Shown here piece after piece: positions 1-10,110 of a stretch of DNA of 64,000 bases. The DNA comes from Zea mays (Eukaryota > Streptophyta > Magnoliopsida > Poales > Poaceae), in contig NC_050096.1 in the NCBI RefSeq assembly GCF_902167145.1, forward strand, positions 265,320,622-265,384,621. The letters are read 5' to 3'. The notes beneath the pieces are model-generated. The model searched no databases and was not told where the DNA came from. It worked only from the letters and a program-made list of their open reading frames with translations. The first letter of the stretch is position 1. Every line of letters starts with the position of its first letter. A program made the translations under genes and the position numbers.

Positions 1-680
1 TCCAACGGTCAGAATCCAACGGCATTGGTGACGTGGCTGGGGCACCGGACATGTCCGGTGCGCCATCGAACAGACAGCCTCCACCAACGGTCAAGTTTGG
101 TGGTTGGGGCTATAAATACCCCAACCACCCCCACATTGAAGCATCCAAGTTTTCCACTTCTCAACCACTTACAAGAGCTAGGCATTCAATTCTAGACACA
201 CCAAAGAGATCAAATCCTCTCCAATTCCACACAAGGCTTTAGTGATTAGCGAGAGAGATTTGTCGTGTTCTTTTGAGCTCTTGCGCTTGGATTGCTTCCT
301 TTCTTTCTCACTTGTTCTTGTGATCAAAACTCCATTGTAATCAAGGCAAGAGGCACCAATTGTGTGGTGGCCCTTGCGGGGAAGTTTTGTTCCCGGCTTT
401 GATTTGAGAAGAGAAGCTCACTCGGTCCGAGGGACCGTTTGAGAGAGGGAAGGGTTGAAAGAGACCCGGCCTTTGTGGCCTCCTCAACGGGGAGTAGGTT
501 TGCGAGAACCGAACCTCGGTAAAACAAATCCGTGTGTCTCACTTCGTATTTGCTTGAGATTTGTTTTTCACCCTCTCTCGCTGACTCTTTTATATTTCTA
601 ACGCTAACCCGGCTTGTAGTTGTGTTTATATTTGTAAAATTCAGTTTCGCCCTATTCACCCCCCCTCTAGGCGACTATCA
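1..680 (+). repeat. Sirevirus (Copia) LTR, 3' portion, cut by window edge
   Basis: The segment carries one CACCGGAC-ATGTCCGGTG palindrome (41-60), a TATA box (tataaata, about 111), and ends in a C-run followed by TCTAGGCGACTATCA, the usual 3' terminus of maize Sirevirus LTRs. No primer-binding site follows position 680, so this is the outer end of a 3' LTR or a solo LTR; the rest lies left of the window. The next bases (gtaag) would be the target duplication, which cannot be checked here. Confidence 0.75.
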
Positions 681-685
681 GTAAG

Positions 686-990
686 GGATCTAAGTGATTC
701 GTTTGATTAAGGAGAAATCTCACTCGGTCTAAGTGACCATTTGAGAGAGGGAAAGGGTTGAAAGAGACCCGGTCTTTGTGACCACCTCAACGGGGAGTAG
801 GTTTGCAAGAACCGAACCTCGGTAAAACAAATCACCGTGTCACTCGCTTTATTTCTTGGTTGATTTATTTTCGCCCTCTCTTTCGGACTCAATTTTATTT
901 CTAACGCTAACCCCGACTTGTAGTTGTGCTTAAAGTTTATAAATTTCAGATTTGCCTATTCACCCCCCCCCCCCCTCTAGGCGACTTTCA
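686..990 (+). repeat. Older Sirevirus LTR, 3' fragment interrupted by the first LTR
   Basis: This stretch aligns with the last roughly 270 bases of the LTR at 1-680: the same CTCACTCGGTC, GAGAGAGGGAA, CAACGGGGAGTAGG and C-run TCTAGGCGACTTTCA blocks recur in the same order. It differs at many positions, so it is an older copy. No primer-binding site follows 990, so this is also an outer LTR end. The arrangement suggests the first LTR inserted into this one. Confidence 0.65.
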
Positions 991-1658
991 CCTAGAAAGC
1001 TCGATCTATATTCCTAGCACTATTTGTGGGGCTTGCAAAGCAACATAATGCCAACTATTGGGTAGACTCGGACTTAGACTCTGCGGTCCCAGGTTCTTGG
1101 TCCAACGTCAACAACTAGGGAGACTCGGACCCAAACTCTGAGCTCCTAGGACTTTGGCTCAACCCCAACAACTAGGTAAACACGAATTTAGAATCTGAAC
1201 TCCTAAGGCCTCGACACATCCTCGTTGTAGAACATGAGGGCCCCTTCTCGAGGAGGATGAAGCAGACTCAGAAACGAAAATGAAAAGAGTTTGGGAGGAG
1301 CTGCGACAAAGTGTTCGCGAAGCGCATGACTAGATCGAAATGACCAGGTTTCATGGACAGTGTGTCTATGCGACACCAGTACAAAACATTGTCACGATGA
1401 AGCTCTTACTGGACGAGATTACCACTTTTACCACAAGATAATACCCAAGCCCCGAGAACATCAAAAAGATTCGGAACATGATGACCTACACCGCAGTATG
1501 TACGGGAGCCGAGACAGTCCCTGAGGCAAGTCAAGAAAGGACCGAGTCAGAACCACCCAGTAGGAGTGAACAGAAGACAGACGAAGTCATGTGAACAAGG
1601 ACGGATGAAGTCATGGGAACAGAATCAACAAATCAGGACTCTCGTTTGAACTGGTTTA
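991..1658. other. Degenerate repeat region with a decayed coding relic
   Basis: Between about 1050 and 1210 there are three diverged copies of a unit of roughly 55-60 bases built on 'acaactaggga-agactcggac-...-actctgagctcctagg'. Downstream (about 1230-1600, plus strand) one frame reads as a fairly protein-like sequence with blocks such as KRVWEELRQSV and TTFTTR, broken by TAG and TAA codons. It resembles a decayed retroelement gag-type region, but I recognise no specific family. Confidence 0.3.
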
Positions 1659-1786
1659 TGGCATGTTTGGTTCCCTGTCTAACTTGTCATATTTTGGCTA
1701 ACTTTTCTGTCTAAGATTAATTCTTCAATTTAAAGGACTAACCTTAGTCAAAGTGTGTCGTAGTTTGCGACGAACCAAACAAACCC
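1659..1786. mobile_element. Tourist-like MITE (PIF/Harbinger type)
   Basis: 128-bp element with imperfect terminal inverted repeats. The left end tggcatgtttggttc pairs with gggtttgtttggttc, the reverse complement of the right end, at 12 of 15 positions. It is flanked by TTA on both sides (1656-1658 and 1787-1789), the target duplication expected for PIF/Harbinger MITEs. It has no coding capacity. Confidence 0.7.
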
Positions 1787-1789
1787 TTA

Positions 1790-2304
1790 ATCTCGAACGG
1801 TCCAGACTAACAAGCCGGACTATTCGAAGGCCTAACCGTCCGACTTAAATTTAGTGTTCTAACACATATTGTGGTGGACTGTCGATCTCTATTGTTGCCA
1901 CAATGACGACATGTTCAAGTCGATCCTTCCCTTCTGTGTCAATACGACAAGAAACTGTCCAAGTCAGCATGGGAATGATCATTCCTGATTATTTATGATA
2001 CAAGATTTGTTTTCTTGGAGTAACTGCGTACTATTTTGTTGTGGACTAATGGAGCTGATAAAAAACAGTAGACACTATAATAATATATGCAGGCCCTGAG
2101 ATTGACTTGTGGTGTCATGTTGCGTTGCGTCTACAGTTATAAAATTGAATGGATCAAATGAATCAATATATTCAAGAACAAACTAATCATCTAGGATTAT
2201 AAGTGTACAAGGCTACAAGCCTACAAGTTAGCTTGGTCGCCGGCTCGCGGCACGGGAGCTGTTTTTCTCCTCAGTGCTCGGGTAGCTGCCAACTGTGGCT
2301 GTGT
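1790..2304. other. Intergenic / 3' flank of the minus-strand SAUR gene
   Basis: No gene, repeat or element recognised. The right part (about 2170-2304) would be the 3' UTR of the SAUR gene at 2305-2616. Confidence 0.4.
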
Positions 2305-2616
2305 TCACGCGACGCTGATCCCGCATCTGTGCATAGCGCCGTCGAGGACCTGGCGGAAGTGGCCGGCGTCGCAGGGCACCCGAAGCACGCCCGGCTGGCC
2401 GTACCCGTACCGCTGCGCCGCCATGTCCAGCAGCTCCGCGACGCAAGGGTCGCTGAGAAGCGTCACCGGCACCAGCACCCGCTCGCCGTGGCCGCCGTCC
2501 CCGTCAGCGACCAGCATCGGGACGTGCCCTCTCGGGACCTTCTCCTCCTCCTCGTAGGCGCCGGCCCCGCGCGCGGGTGACCCGCTGCCGCCAGTCTTCC
2601 TCTTCGTCCAAGCCAT
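2305..2616 (-). CDS. SAUR family protein (small auxin up-regulated RNA)
   Basis: Single-exon ORF of 103 codons. Seen: a short charged, low-complexity N-terminus (residues 1-26), then the SAUR core: VPRGHVPMLV (27-36), a GERVLVPVTLLSDP block (44-57), the hallmark AAQRYGYGQPGVLRVPC (66-82) and FRQVL (87-91). Length and single-exon structure are normal for the family. Known of the family: SAUR proteins promote cell expansion, in many cases by inhibiting PP2C.D phosphatases and so activating plasma-membrane H+-ATPases; many are early auxin-response genes. The ATG at 2616 is used because the core follows directly and a TATA box lies about 150 bases upstream. Which SAUR it is cannot be decided from sequence alone. 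Confidence 0.9.
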   Translation of the reverse strand: MAWTKRKTGGSGSPARGAGAYEEEEKVPRGHVPMLVADGDGGHGERVLVPVTLLSDPCVAELLDMAAQRYGYGQPGVLRVPCDAGHFRQVLDGAMHRCGISVA

Positions 2617-2659
2617 GGCCAGATGCTGCAGTGCGTTTGTTTGCCCGACCCCGACGAGT

Positions 2660-2689
2660 AAGAGAGAGAGAGATGATGATGATGATGAT
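2660..2689. repeat. Microsatellite (AG)n(ATG)n in the SAUR 5' UTR
   Basis: A run of AG dinucleotides followed by ATG/GAT triplets lies 45-75 bases upstream of the SAUR start codon on its transcribed strand. On the minus strand it reads as CATs and CTs, so it adds no upstream ATG. Confidence 0.7.
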
Positions 2690-2762
2690 TGCCTTCGATT
2701 GGATCGCGTCTTCTTCTTAGGCTTGGTGGTCAGCTGCGGAAAAACGAGCGAGAGCTGGGTGG

Positions 2763-2770
2763 ATTTATAG
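2763..2770 (-). promoter_or_regulatory. TATA box of the minus-strand SAUR gene
   Basis: The reverse complement reads ctataaat, about 147 bases upstream of the ATG. This leaves room for a normal short 5' UTR. Farther upstream a TGTCTG (reverse complement near 2943-2948) fits the core of an auxin-response element (TGTCNN), but one copy is weak evidence. Confidence 0.6.
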
Positions 2771-3629
2771 GGTTGGATGCAAGAGCTCTGGATATACTAG
2801 TAGTTTGAGCAACTGGGACGAGCGCGGCTTCGCGGCGGGCGGGAGTTTATGGCAGTTGCAGAATCTTTTGACCGAGCTTTGGGTCCTTTGATCCGCCCTC
2901 TCTCTCTCTCCTGTGCCTGCCGGTCCAAAGATGTTGACCTGGACAGACACAAATCATGGAGTGTAATTCCCCAATTCCGAAAGGAAATCGTGGATTAGCT
3001 AGGTTCGCCGTGTCGTTGAACAGGGATTTGAGCCAATACACGATGCGCTTTCAGTCAACAGTGATGTCTAGCTAGACCGGAGAGAGGACTATACATGTAC
3101 AGAAAGGCGCCCAAACACTTTTTTTTTTGCCGATCGAGCTCGATTCGGTCCTCTTTTATACGGGCTCAGGGCGGACTGACACAGATAAGCGAGTCGGACA
3201 CAGACAGCAAACTAAATCCGGCACGACATGTTTACCTCTAATCTCACCAAACCCGTTTTTTTTACACTAAACCGTACTTATCGATCCACTTAACCCTAAA
3301 CCGTACTTATCGATCCACTTAACCCGTTTTCGGTCTACCTTTTCCGTGCTTACCGGGCCAGACCGGGCCGGCCGTTTAGGCCCACATCAGACCAGGCTCG
3401 AACAGGGAAACGAACCCACGGGCTTGAAAGTCCCGGCCCGGTTTTCTAATTGAGCCTGGCAAGCCGAGCTTAACCGGGTCCGGGGCGGGCAGAGGGGGGT
3501 GGCCCTGTCCATCTCTAGAGCTCTAGAGAGGACGACTTCTGCTCTCATGTTGTAGTGTATGGTGCTAGCGTTACAAGATTCAGGAGTGATGCGAGGGAAG
3601 GACTCGTCGCCAACTCATTAGAATATTGA
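2771..3629. other. SAUR upstream region and a GC-rich repeat relic
   Basis: The first 350 bases are promoter-proximal sequence of the minus-strand SAUR. From about 3130 to 3520 the sequence is rich in gggccgg/cccgg words (e.g. accgggccagaccgggccggcc) like non-autonomous hAT elements of grasses, but no convincing terminal repeat or 8-bp duplication was found. Within it a 29-bp unit (ctaaaccgtacttatcgatc...) is perfectly duplicated in tandem at 3267 and 3296. Confidence 0.4.
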
Positions 3630-3750
3630 GGTCTCGGTTGTGCCAATGCTACGTGGATTTAAGTGTATTTGAATGAATTAGGTTAGATTTTGACTTGCTA
3701 TGTTCAGTACCACTTAATCTACATGGATTAACGGTGAAACGAATAAGCCC
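3630..3750. mobile_element. Tourist-like MITE, degenerate, same family as 10671-10806
   Basis: The 121-bp segment aligns along its length with the intronic MITE at 10671-10806: shared blocks include gtggattt-gtgtattggaatg, attttgacttgctatg, taatc-acatggatta and the aagccc right end. The flanking trinucleotides no longer match, so the duplication has decayed or the edges have shifted. Confidence 0.55.
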
Positions 3751-4680
3751 GGAAAGGGAAGATGTGAGGGTCCTTTGTGTTGGTTTACCTAAATTGTCTG
3801 TTATTTTTGATTAGTTCTGTTTGAGTAAACTAATCTCCGAGATCTATCGGAGATATCATCTATATCTCCACTGTAAGAATCATAGGTAGACTTTTACCGC
3901 ATGATTGATTCACTGTTGCGAATGTGCAACTGCATCCATGGAGTTTTGAAGCACAATTTGTTTGATGGTCGAATAAGCAGATACTGATGCTTGGCATGTA
4001 AAAAGGATCGGTGAGCCAGGCTCCACAGAGATGCAGTTGTATGCAGGCTGCGCTTATGCAGGCACACACAATCCGAGATAATTTTTAGTTTATTTTTCTA
4101 TTATATATTTTAATAAAAATTTAATCACCAGGCCTATTTTATATTTATGTTTCTAAGATTTTTTTTAACAAAACTAGATCACTCATGCTAGCTATATCGT
4201 ATTTAAAGATTTATATATATGTCCTTCTCTAATACAGTCTCGGTGCAAGCAACCAAACAAAGTCTGTCGCTACTCTACACGGATATATAGCAACCAAACG
4301 TATAGTACTATGGATACGATTATACTTAAGAACTTGTTCCAATATAAATATTTGGTGGATACAAAGAAAAATTTAATATGCGTTTGTAATTTTCATAAAT
4401 GTTTGGCATAGTTTAAAAATGGTATCCGGTAATTCGGTATTCCCAATTTGATATGAGGAAAAAAAATTATCAGTAATTCGACATTCGAAATAAGATGAGA
4501 GTATATAACGAAAGCAAGTGTTAATTTTCTTTTATGTTTTGTTCATTGTGTTATGTAGTTTGTTGACCAGATCGTAGTCTTTGTCCTTAGGCCGGGGGTG
4601 CTAGCCGTCAAGGCATGATCCATGTAGCATTGGGTTTGTAGTGTTTAGTAACAGTATGTTTTTTTTTTTGAAACCCATCA
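3751..4680. other. AT-rich intergenic DNA
   Basis: No gene, RNA or element could be supported. The sequence is strongly AT-rich from about 4080 to 4550 and has short homopolymer runs near 4660. Confidence 0.4.
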
Positions 4681-4808
4681 GGGCATGTTCGGTTACAGCA
4701 ATCCAGAGGGGGATTGGAGGAGATTAAATCCCCTCCTAGTAAAAAATGACTAGGCAGGGATTTAAACCTATTTATTCCCCCTCTGGATTGGTGTAACCGA
4801 ACAAGCCC
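4681..4808. mobile_element. MITE with long inverted repeats (PIF/Harbinger-like)
   Basis: 128-bp element. The left end (gggcatgttcggttacagca) and the reverse complement of the right end (gggcttgttcggttacacca) match at 18 of 20 positions, and the complementarity continues through ATCCAGAGGGGGA, so the element can fold on itself. It is flanked by TCA on both sides (4678-4680, 4809-4811). The TIR style is Tourist-like, though TCA departs from the commonest TWA target. Confidence 0.75.
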
Positions 4809-4811
4809 TCA

Positions 4812-6174
4812 GTGTCAAGTGACACCGCCGGTGCTAAGCTGTAGCTCAGCCCAGGCTTAGATCTGAATGTACTGGACCTAGGAACTAGGATTGACCTAGG
4901 ATTCGTTATTACTCTTCTCTCTAATCACTAACCTTTGACAGGATCGATCGCTAGGAATTTGGTTAAACCGGTTGCGAACGTACAAAATGAGTTTGGTAAT
5001 TATGATCCGGACACTTTGAAAACGGTGTTTCTGACACACTACAACGGTGTCTAATCTTCGTGAGGAAAGATGACGAAGGAAATAAAGCAGATAGTACATG
5101 ATTTCTCGCGTCGACAATAACGCGCAGCAATGTTCGATTTATCGGGCTTCTTGTATAACGCAGGAGTGTCACACTCTAATCTCTAACAGACTAACACTAA
5201 CGAATTAAGTAGAAATGGCGAAAGAAGAGCGAGAAGGTACGAAGAGTGACCGGAAGAAAGTAGAAACCCAGTCACCGCTAAAATCCCTGCGTCGGCTACA
5301 GGTACAGGTTGGTCCCTCCCTATCATATGCATCCTGACCTTGGCGTGTTGGCCACGTCACAGTCGGCTCGCTCGGACCGTCGACTTTTGGAGGCCTTCGT
5401 GCCCGTGCAAACGTCGCTCAAGTCCGCACGCGAAGCGTCGTTGTGCGTGCCTGCCCGTCCGCGGTTTCGCAGCGCCTGCCGCATCTGCCCACGTGGTGTA
5501 TCAAGCCAAGCGCCTGCGGAAACTTGTTCTGGGCTGCTGAACTAGTTGGGCCGTGGCGAAGAAGATCTAGAGGCGTCGCGGCCCGTCAACGTAGCTCTAC
5601 GGTCTGGGCTGGCCCCGACGTCCGGGTACCTATTTATTTTTCTTTTGAGTTATACAAATGCATGAATCTGTCAGGACATATAGTTCGGTTTCTTTTTTGT
5701 TTATTTTTGTGTGAAGCAGCACGGAACGCGACAGCATTATATATGGTCGGCCAGCCCACCTTAGCTATATCCTGGTCTGTCAGTCGGTCCTTCATCCATC
5801 CCGCCTTCCTTTGTCCGTCGCCTCTGCGCAAATGTTGCCAAAAGTACTGGTGATCGAGCCAGAGTAAAAGGGAGAGACGACCATGCATGCATAGCGCTCG
5901 ACACGTCGACGGCTGCGTCCTGTAGAGATCGGCTGATCGCGACGGGCCGCCGAAGCTCCACCGGCCGTTGTCGTCGTACCTCCGACGACTCGAAACGAGG
6001 GGAGCCTCGTGCCCACTGATGATGGTGCTCGTGCTCGATCGTCCAGAGTCACCGTACCCCGCAGGAGGCTGCTGCAGTCATCTTGCCGGCCGGGCGACTA
6101 CCGCCACTCTTCACTTCCAATAAGGTCCACGGGACCACGTCCACTAAGAAGCGGGGTCCACACATGAGTCATGA
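4812..6174. other. Intergenic region upstream of the plus-strand SAUR gene
   Basis: No exon or element recognised. Composition changes from AT-rich (to about 5300) to GC-rich toward the SAUR promoter. Short open frames here lack any recognisable domain. Confidence 0.4.
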
Positions 6175-6180
6175 CACGTG
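6175..6180 (+). promoter_or_regulatory. G-box-like CACGTG upstream of SAUR
   Basis: CACGTG lies about 65 bases upstream of the TATA box, within a cluster of ccac/gtgg and atgagtcatgac words. CACGTG is the core site of bHLH and bZIP factors, including PIFs that control SAURs in other plants. Use at this gene is inferred. Confidence 0.4.
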
Positions 6181-6242
6181 CCATGTCATCCACCAACCAG
6201 AGCCGGCCGCTCCCAAGTCCGGAAGTCCCCACCACACCCGGC

Positions 6243-6249
6243 TATAAAT
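6243..6249 (+). promoter_or_regulatory. TATA box of the plus-strand SAUR gene
   Basis: tataaat sits about 150 bases upstream of the ATG at 6395, the same spacing as at the minus-strand SAUR. Confidence 0.65.
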
Positions 6250-6394
6250 GAGTGGCCGCCGGCCACTCTCCTCGCACATTCCCTAGCTGCTAGCTCCACT
6301 CCCCACCAGCTCTATGCCGCAGTGTGCGCAAGCGCAAGCAAACCCAGAGCCCCACCTGCCGCTGTGCCGCCACTCCGGGTAACCGCGCGTGGGG

Positions 6395-6706
6395 ATGAGG
6401 CAGCTGGCGCGGCGGCTCACTCGCGTCGCGGACTCCTCAGCGTCCCCGGCGGAGGAGCGGCGGGGCGTCGAGAAGGCTCCGCAAGCGGCGGCAGTGCCCG
6501 AGGGCCACGTGCCGGTGCACGTCGGGGAGCGGTCGGACGGCGAGGCGGAGCGCTTCCTCGTGCGGGCTGAGCTGCTGGGCCGCCCGGCGCTGGCCCACCT
6601 CCTGGGCCGTGCTGCCCAAGAGTACGGGTACGGCCACCAGGGCCCGCTCAGGATCCCGTGCTCCCCCGCCGCCTTCCGCCGGGCGCTCGCGGCCCTCGAG
6701 CCTTGA
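6395..6706 (+). CDS. SAUR family protein
   Basis: Single-exon ORF of 103 codons. Residues 1-33 are basic and low in complexity (MRQLARRLTR start). The SAUR core follows: VPEGHVPVHVGE (34-45), AERFLVRAELLGRPALAHLL (51-70), AAQEYGYGHQGPLRIPC (73-89) and FRRAL (94-98). It differs greatly from the SAUR at 2305-2616 outside the core, so they are not a recent tandem pair; they are divergently oriented with about 3.8 kb between them. The ATG at 6395 is preferred to an in-frame GTG six bases earlier. Expected role, from the family: auxin-linked control of cell growth through phosphatase inhibition. Confidence 0.9.
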   Translation: MRQLARRLTRVADSSASPAEERRGVEKAPQAAAVPEGHVPVHVGERSDGEAERFLVRAELLGRPALAHLLGRAAQEYGYGHQGPLRIPCSPAAFRRALAALEP

Positions 6707-8556
6707 CAGCGCCGCTGCCGCAGTGCCGCCTGCCGCCGAGCCGACGGGCAAGCTATTTGGGCTCCCTTCTTTCTACTTGTGTTGTATTTGTCACCTATAA
6801 AATACGTCCTAAACAGGAGGCGTACGTATGTATGATCAAAACAATTCAACGAACCTGGTACCTATTAGAATAATAGAAATATAGAATGAGTTATTATAAT
6901 TCGTAAAAAGATAAAATACACAAACCACTTCGTTTTATAGATCATGGCCCATCTAGTTCCACGAAATTCGATGAAGTTGGTGGGCTAGATCATTAGTTAC
7001 TAAAAAAACTGGAGTTTTAAACCTTTAGAAGATATTAAAATAAATCATTTCGTTATTTTTAGATTAAAACTTTTTTAAGGTTTTTAAATTGATATTATAA
7101 ATCACATCTCAACACCGGAGCTGAAATCTGTAGCCATCTCAAACACCACCAACTAAAGCCATATCATCACCTCAATACGTCGGGTCTAATGGAAAGCACG
7201 TTGTTGATATCTTTTTAGCCCAAACGTCAACTGTTCCTAAATCCTGCTGGTGGCGAACAAGATCTTCGAAAACTCTCTATGGAAGTGCAGATCATACGTG
7301 ATAGGTCATTGGACCGTCCGCGACTCTACGCAGAGAGCTCTGTCCTTATCTATGGGCGCACAAACCGTCATGTGGAGGCGACGAACCGTCTGCAATGGCA
7401 TAGAGGGCTTTATAAATCTTTTACATAATCTGAATCTCATATATTCCAAGAGGTACTCTGTCAGAGAGGCAAAATCTTGGAATCGGCTAACTATCTAAGA
7501 CGTCACTAGATGATGTATAGTGGAAAAGAGGTTAAGATTGAAGTTGAGAAAGTATAAAACTAGGGCTAAATTGCTTCTATTTCCAGTGTATGAAATGAAC
7601 AAAGGCAGAACAAGGTAAAAGTGTTTGAAGATTAGTTCCTTAAAATTACGGTTTCCCGGTCTTCCTTGAAATCTTGAACACCGATGTTGCGACTATTCAC
7701 TGAATGCGGTCAGTTTGAAACTTATAACGGTGTTATGGTGCCATTTTGCCGCCACAGTGCATCATGTTATTACTTCAATCTTTGTGTCGTCTATTACAAA
7801 GCTACCATGCACCTCATTTGAACACGGTCTGTTACCTTTGAGACTACTACTCCATCTGCTTCAAATCCTAAGCAGTTTAGTTTTATTCTCAATCAAATTT
7901 CTCTAGCTTCTTTCATATCTATAGACAAATATGTTATTATTCACAAAAAGGCAAATTAATGTATTATCCACACATGACACATACTTTAGGTTTGATTTAT
8001 TAATGTTACTGCTCAGATGTGGTAGATGTGGATCTACTCTCTAAAACTCGTTCATGGTTTTATCGGGTCTAGTAGTCTCTTTGCACGATTAACTAGACCG
8101 TTTGGCTGTCTACAGCAGAGATATGGATATGCAAAACAATGTTTCATACTATAAGACACTATTTTACATCGTAAAACAGTACATGGAATAGTAGGTGGCA
8201 TAGAGACTTTGTTGAAGATGAAGTTTATAGTCTTAGACTACACCAAGCCACCTAGAGGCACTGCAACACGCGATTTATTTAGTTAGTTAGACTGTATCCA
8301 GCAGGTAGTGTAAAATAGGGGATGTCTGTGTGAATGAATATCCAAATTGTTAGGATAAATTTAATATTTTAAAATAATATATATGAAATTTGATGTTAAT
8401 ATATTCTTATGTTATGAAGCACGTTATTATAAATAGGAATAAAATTTTGTATACTTTGTTTTATACTTTTTTTGCTCCCTGCAACCAAAAAGGTGAAAAA
8501 AAATATTTGTATCCGATTTGTATCCAAAATTTATATCTATTATTTGAGAAGATATA
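6707..8556. other. Intergenic region, no gene recognised
   Basis: Contains the SAUR 3' UTR at the left, then AT-rich sequence. Around 7300-7400 the words 'ggaccgtccgcgac' and 'aaaccgtc' recall LTR sequence of grass gypsy elements, but no boundaries are visible. Nothing else is supported. Confidence 0.4.
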
Positions 8557-8856
8557 TCTTTACTATATTAAAACATCAGTTTCAGGAGTCGTCTCGCGTC
8601 AATATTTTTCAAAAAACCTCCTATATTTTTTAGAATTAACCCACACTCCTATAATTTCTTCTCTATTATTATAATAGGAGAGTTATGTAAAAAATAAGTT
8701 AAAATTACGTATAAGTGAGTGTTTGAACCTTGGTTGTTGTCTTCACATTAACACCAACCTAATCAATAGAAAACATATATTTTGTGCTTTATTAAAACAA
8801 AATTTATTTTATGTCATATATATAAAAACCGTAGCAATGCACAGATATATGACTAG
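8557..8856 (+). mobile_element. Short non-autonomous Helitron-like element
   Basis: The 300-bp segment starts with TCTTTACTATATTAAAAC directly after an A and ends in CTAG directly before a T. These are the 5'-TC and CTRR-3' ends and the A/T insertion rule of Helitrons. Shortly before the 3' end, accgtagcaatgcacagat looks like a decayed version of the GC hairpin that closes grass Helitrons (cccgtgcaacgcacggg type). There is no captured coding sequence. Confidence 0.6.
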
Positions 8857-10110
8857 TTATAAATTTAAGGCTTAACTTTCATGAATCTTTACAAGCTCAA
8901 TACTAAAAATAAGAATATAGTTTTGCATAGCAGATTCTATATTCTTTGAATTCACAAACAAAGAAAAAAAATCCAGAAAACTGATACCAGAATAAGTATG
9001 TGTTTACATCCCAAACGTGGAACTATAAACTAAAGTTTAAAATATGGAATGAGATAGAGATTTGGTGGAGATATCCTTAAAAGTGAGTGAACCGAAATCT
9101 CTCGCTCGGCCCAGATGACCACCGAGTGACGAAACCCTTCCCTTCCTAGATCCATCACATTAATATTGACATTTCGTATAATCCTATCGCACGCACCCTG
9201 TGATCGTATGAACCTCACCGCCCCCGTTTCAAACAATTGCCACTGGGACTTAATATCGAGCCAACCGTCTAGCTCGGTTCGTTTACGAACTCAAACTGTC
9301 TCGTTTAGGTCGTGAGTCAGAGCAGAAAAAACAATATATGTATATTTAATAAGTTTTTATTTAATTTTAAGTTAATTTAACAATATAATACAATGTAATT
9401 ATTTTAACAGATCATATCAATCTAACACCAAATTAACGCAACTTATCGCTTATCAGTTTATAATTCACATATATGTTCATCAGTTTAAACCACAGTTATA
9501 TTTGCATAAACCAATTTAACACATAAACATAGTTTATTAATTATTAGTTTATCTTATAGGTCATATACACCACACATACATATAACACGTTCATCAATTA
9601 TTACGTTAGTGATATACATACAATTTTGTTTTACTGAAATATAATAGTTTGTTTATCTCGTGAGCTAGTTCGTTAACAAACCGAGCTAACTCGTTAACGA
9701 ACTAAACTAGAATATCAGTTTAGTTTGTAAAAAAATAAAATATCCTAGTCGAGTCGAGCTAATCTCGAACGGAGGAGCGGACGAACTGCCACTCCGGGCG
9801 CCCACTCCGCAGGAAGCAGGAACCGTCGAACCGACGTGAACGGAACTGGTAGGGACCCCGCAAAACAATTTCAAACCTCGCGTCGGCCGCCGAGCCCATT
9901 TCAAACCCGGACGCCCCCTCCCCAAGCGCACCGAGGAAGCAGCAAGGCCAGCGGTGGTCCCTTTCCCCTCCACTGCAGTCTCCAGAGTCTAGAGACCTCC
10001 ACCGTCCACTCCAAAGACGAGCAGCGGGCAAACCCAAGCACCCGCCCAATCCGGTTCGCCTTCCTTCTCACCCCGCCCGGACTCTGCGGAGAGATCTGGC
10101 AGCGGTGGCT
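8857..10110. other. Intergenic region with a possible hAT-like relic; 5' UTR at the right end
   Basis: Between about 9255 and 9775 the two ends carry inverted words (agctcggttcgtttacgaactc near 9270 and gttcgttaacaaaccgagctaactcg near 9667) around an AT-rich core, a pattern seen in non-autonomous hAT elements, but no exact termini or 8-bp duplication could be fixed. Positions from about 9780 to 10110 are GC-rich and are probably the promoter and 5' UTR of the downstream gene; no TATA box was seen. Confidence 0.35.

Noticed and set aside
4681..4808. Foldback at 4681-4808 as a microRNA precursor
   Set aside because: The TIRs reach both ends with a flanking TCA duplication, which a MITE explains; nothing points to a specific mature miRNA.
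6389..6394. GTG start for the plus-strand SAUR, and a similar GTG at 10105 for the At4g15545-like gene
   Set aside because: Nuclear plant genes start at ATG in nearly all cases, and an ATG follows two codons later in both.
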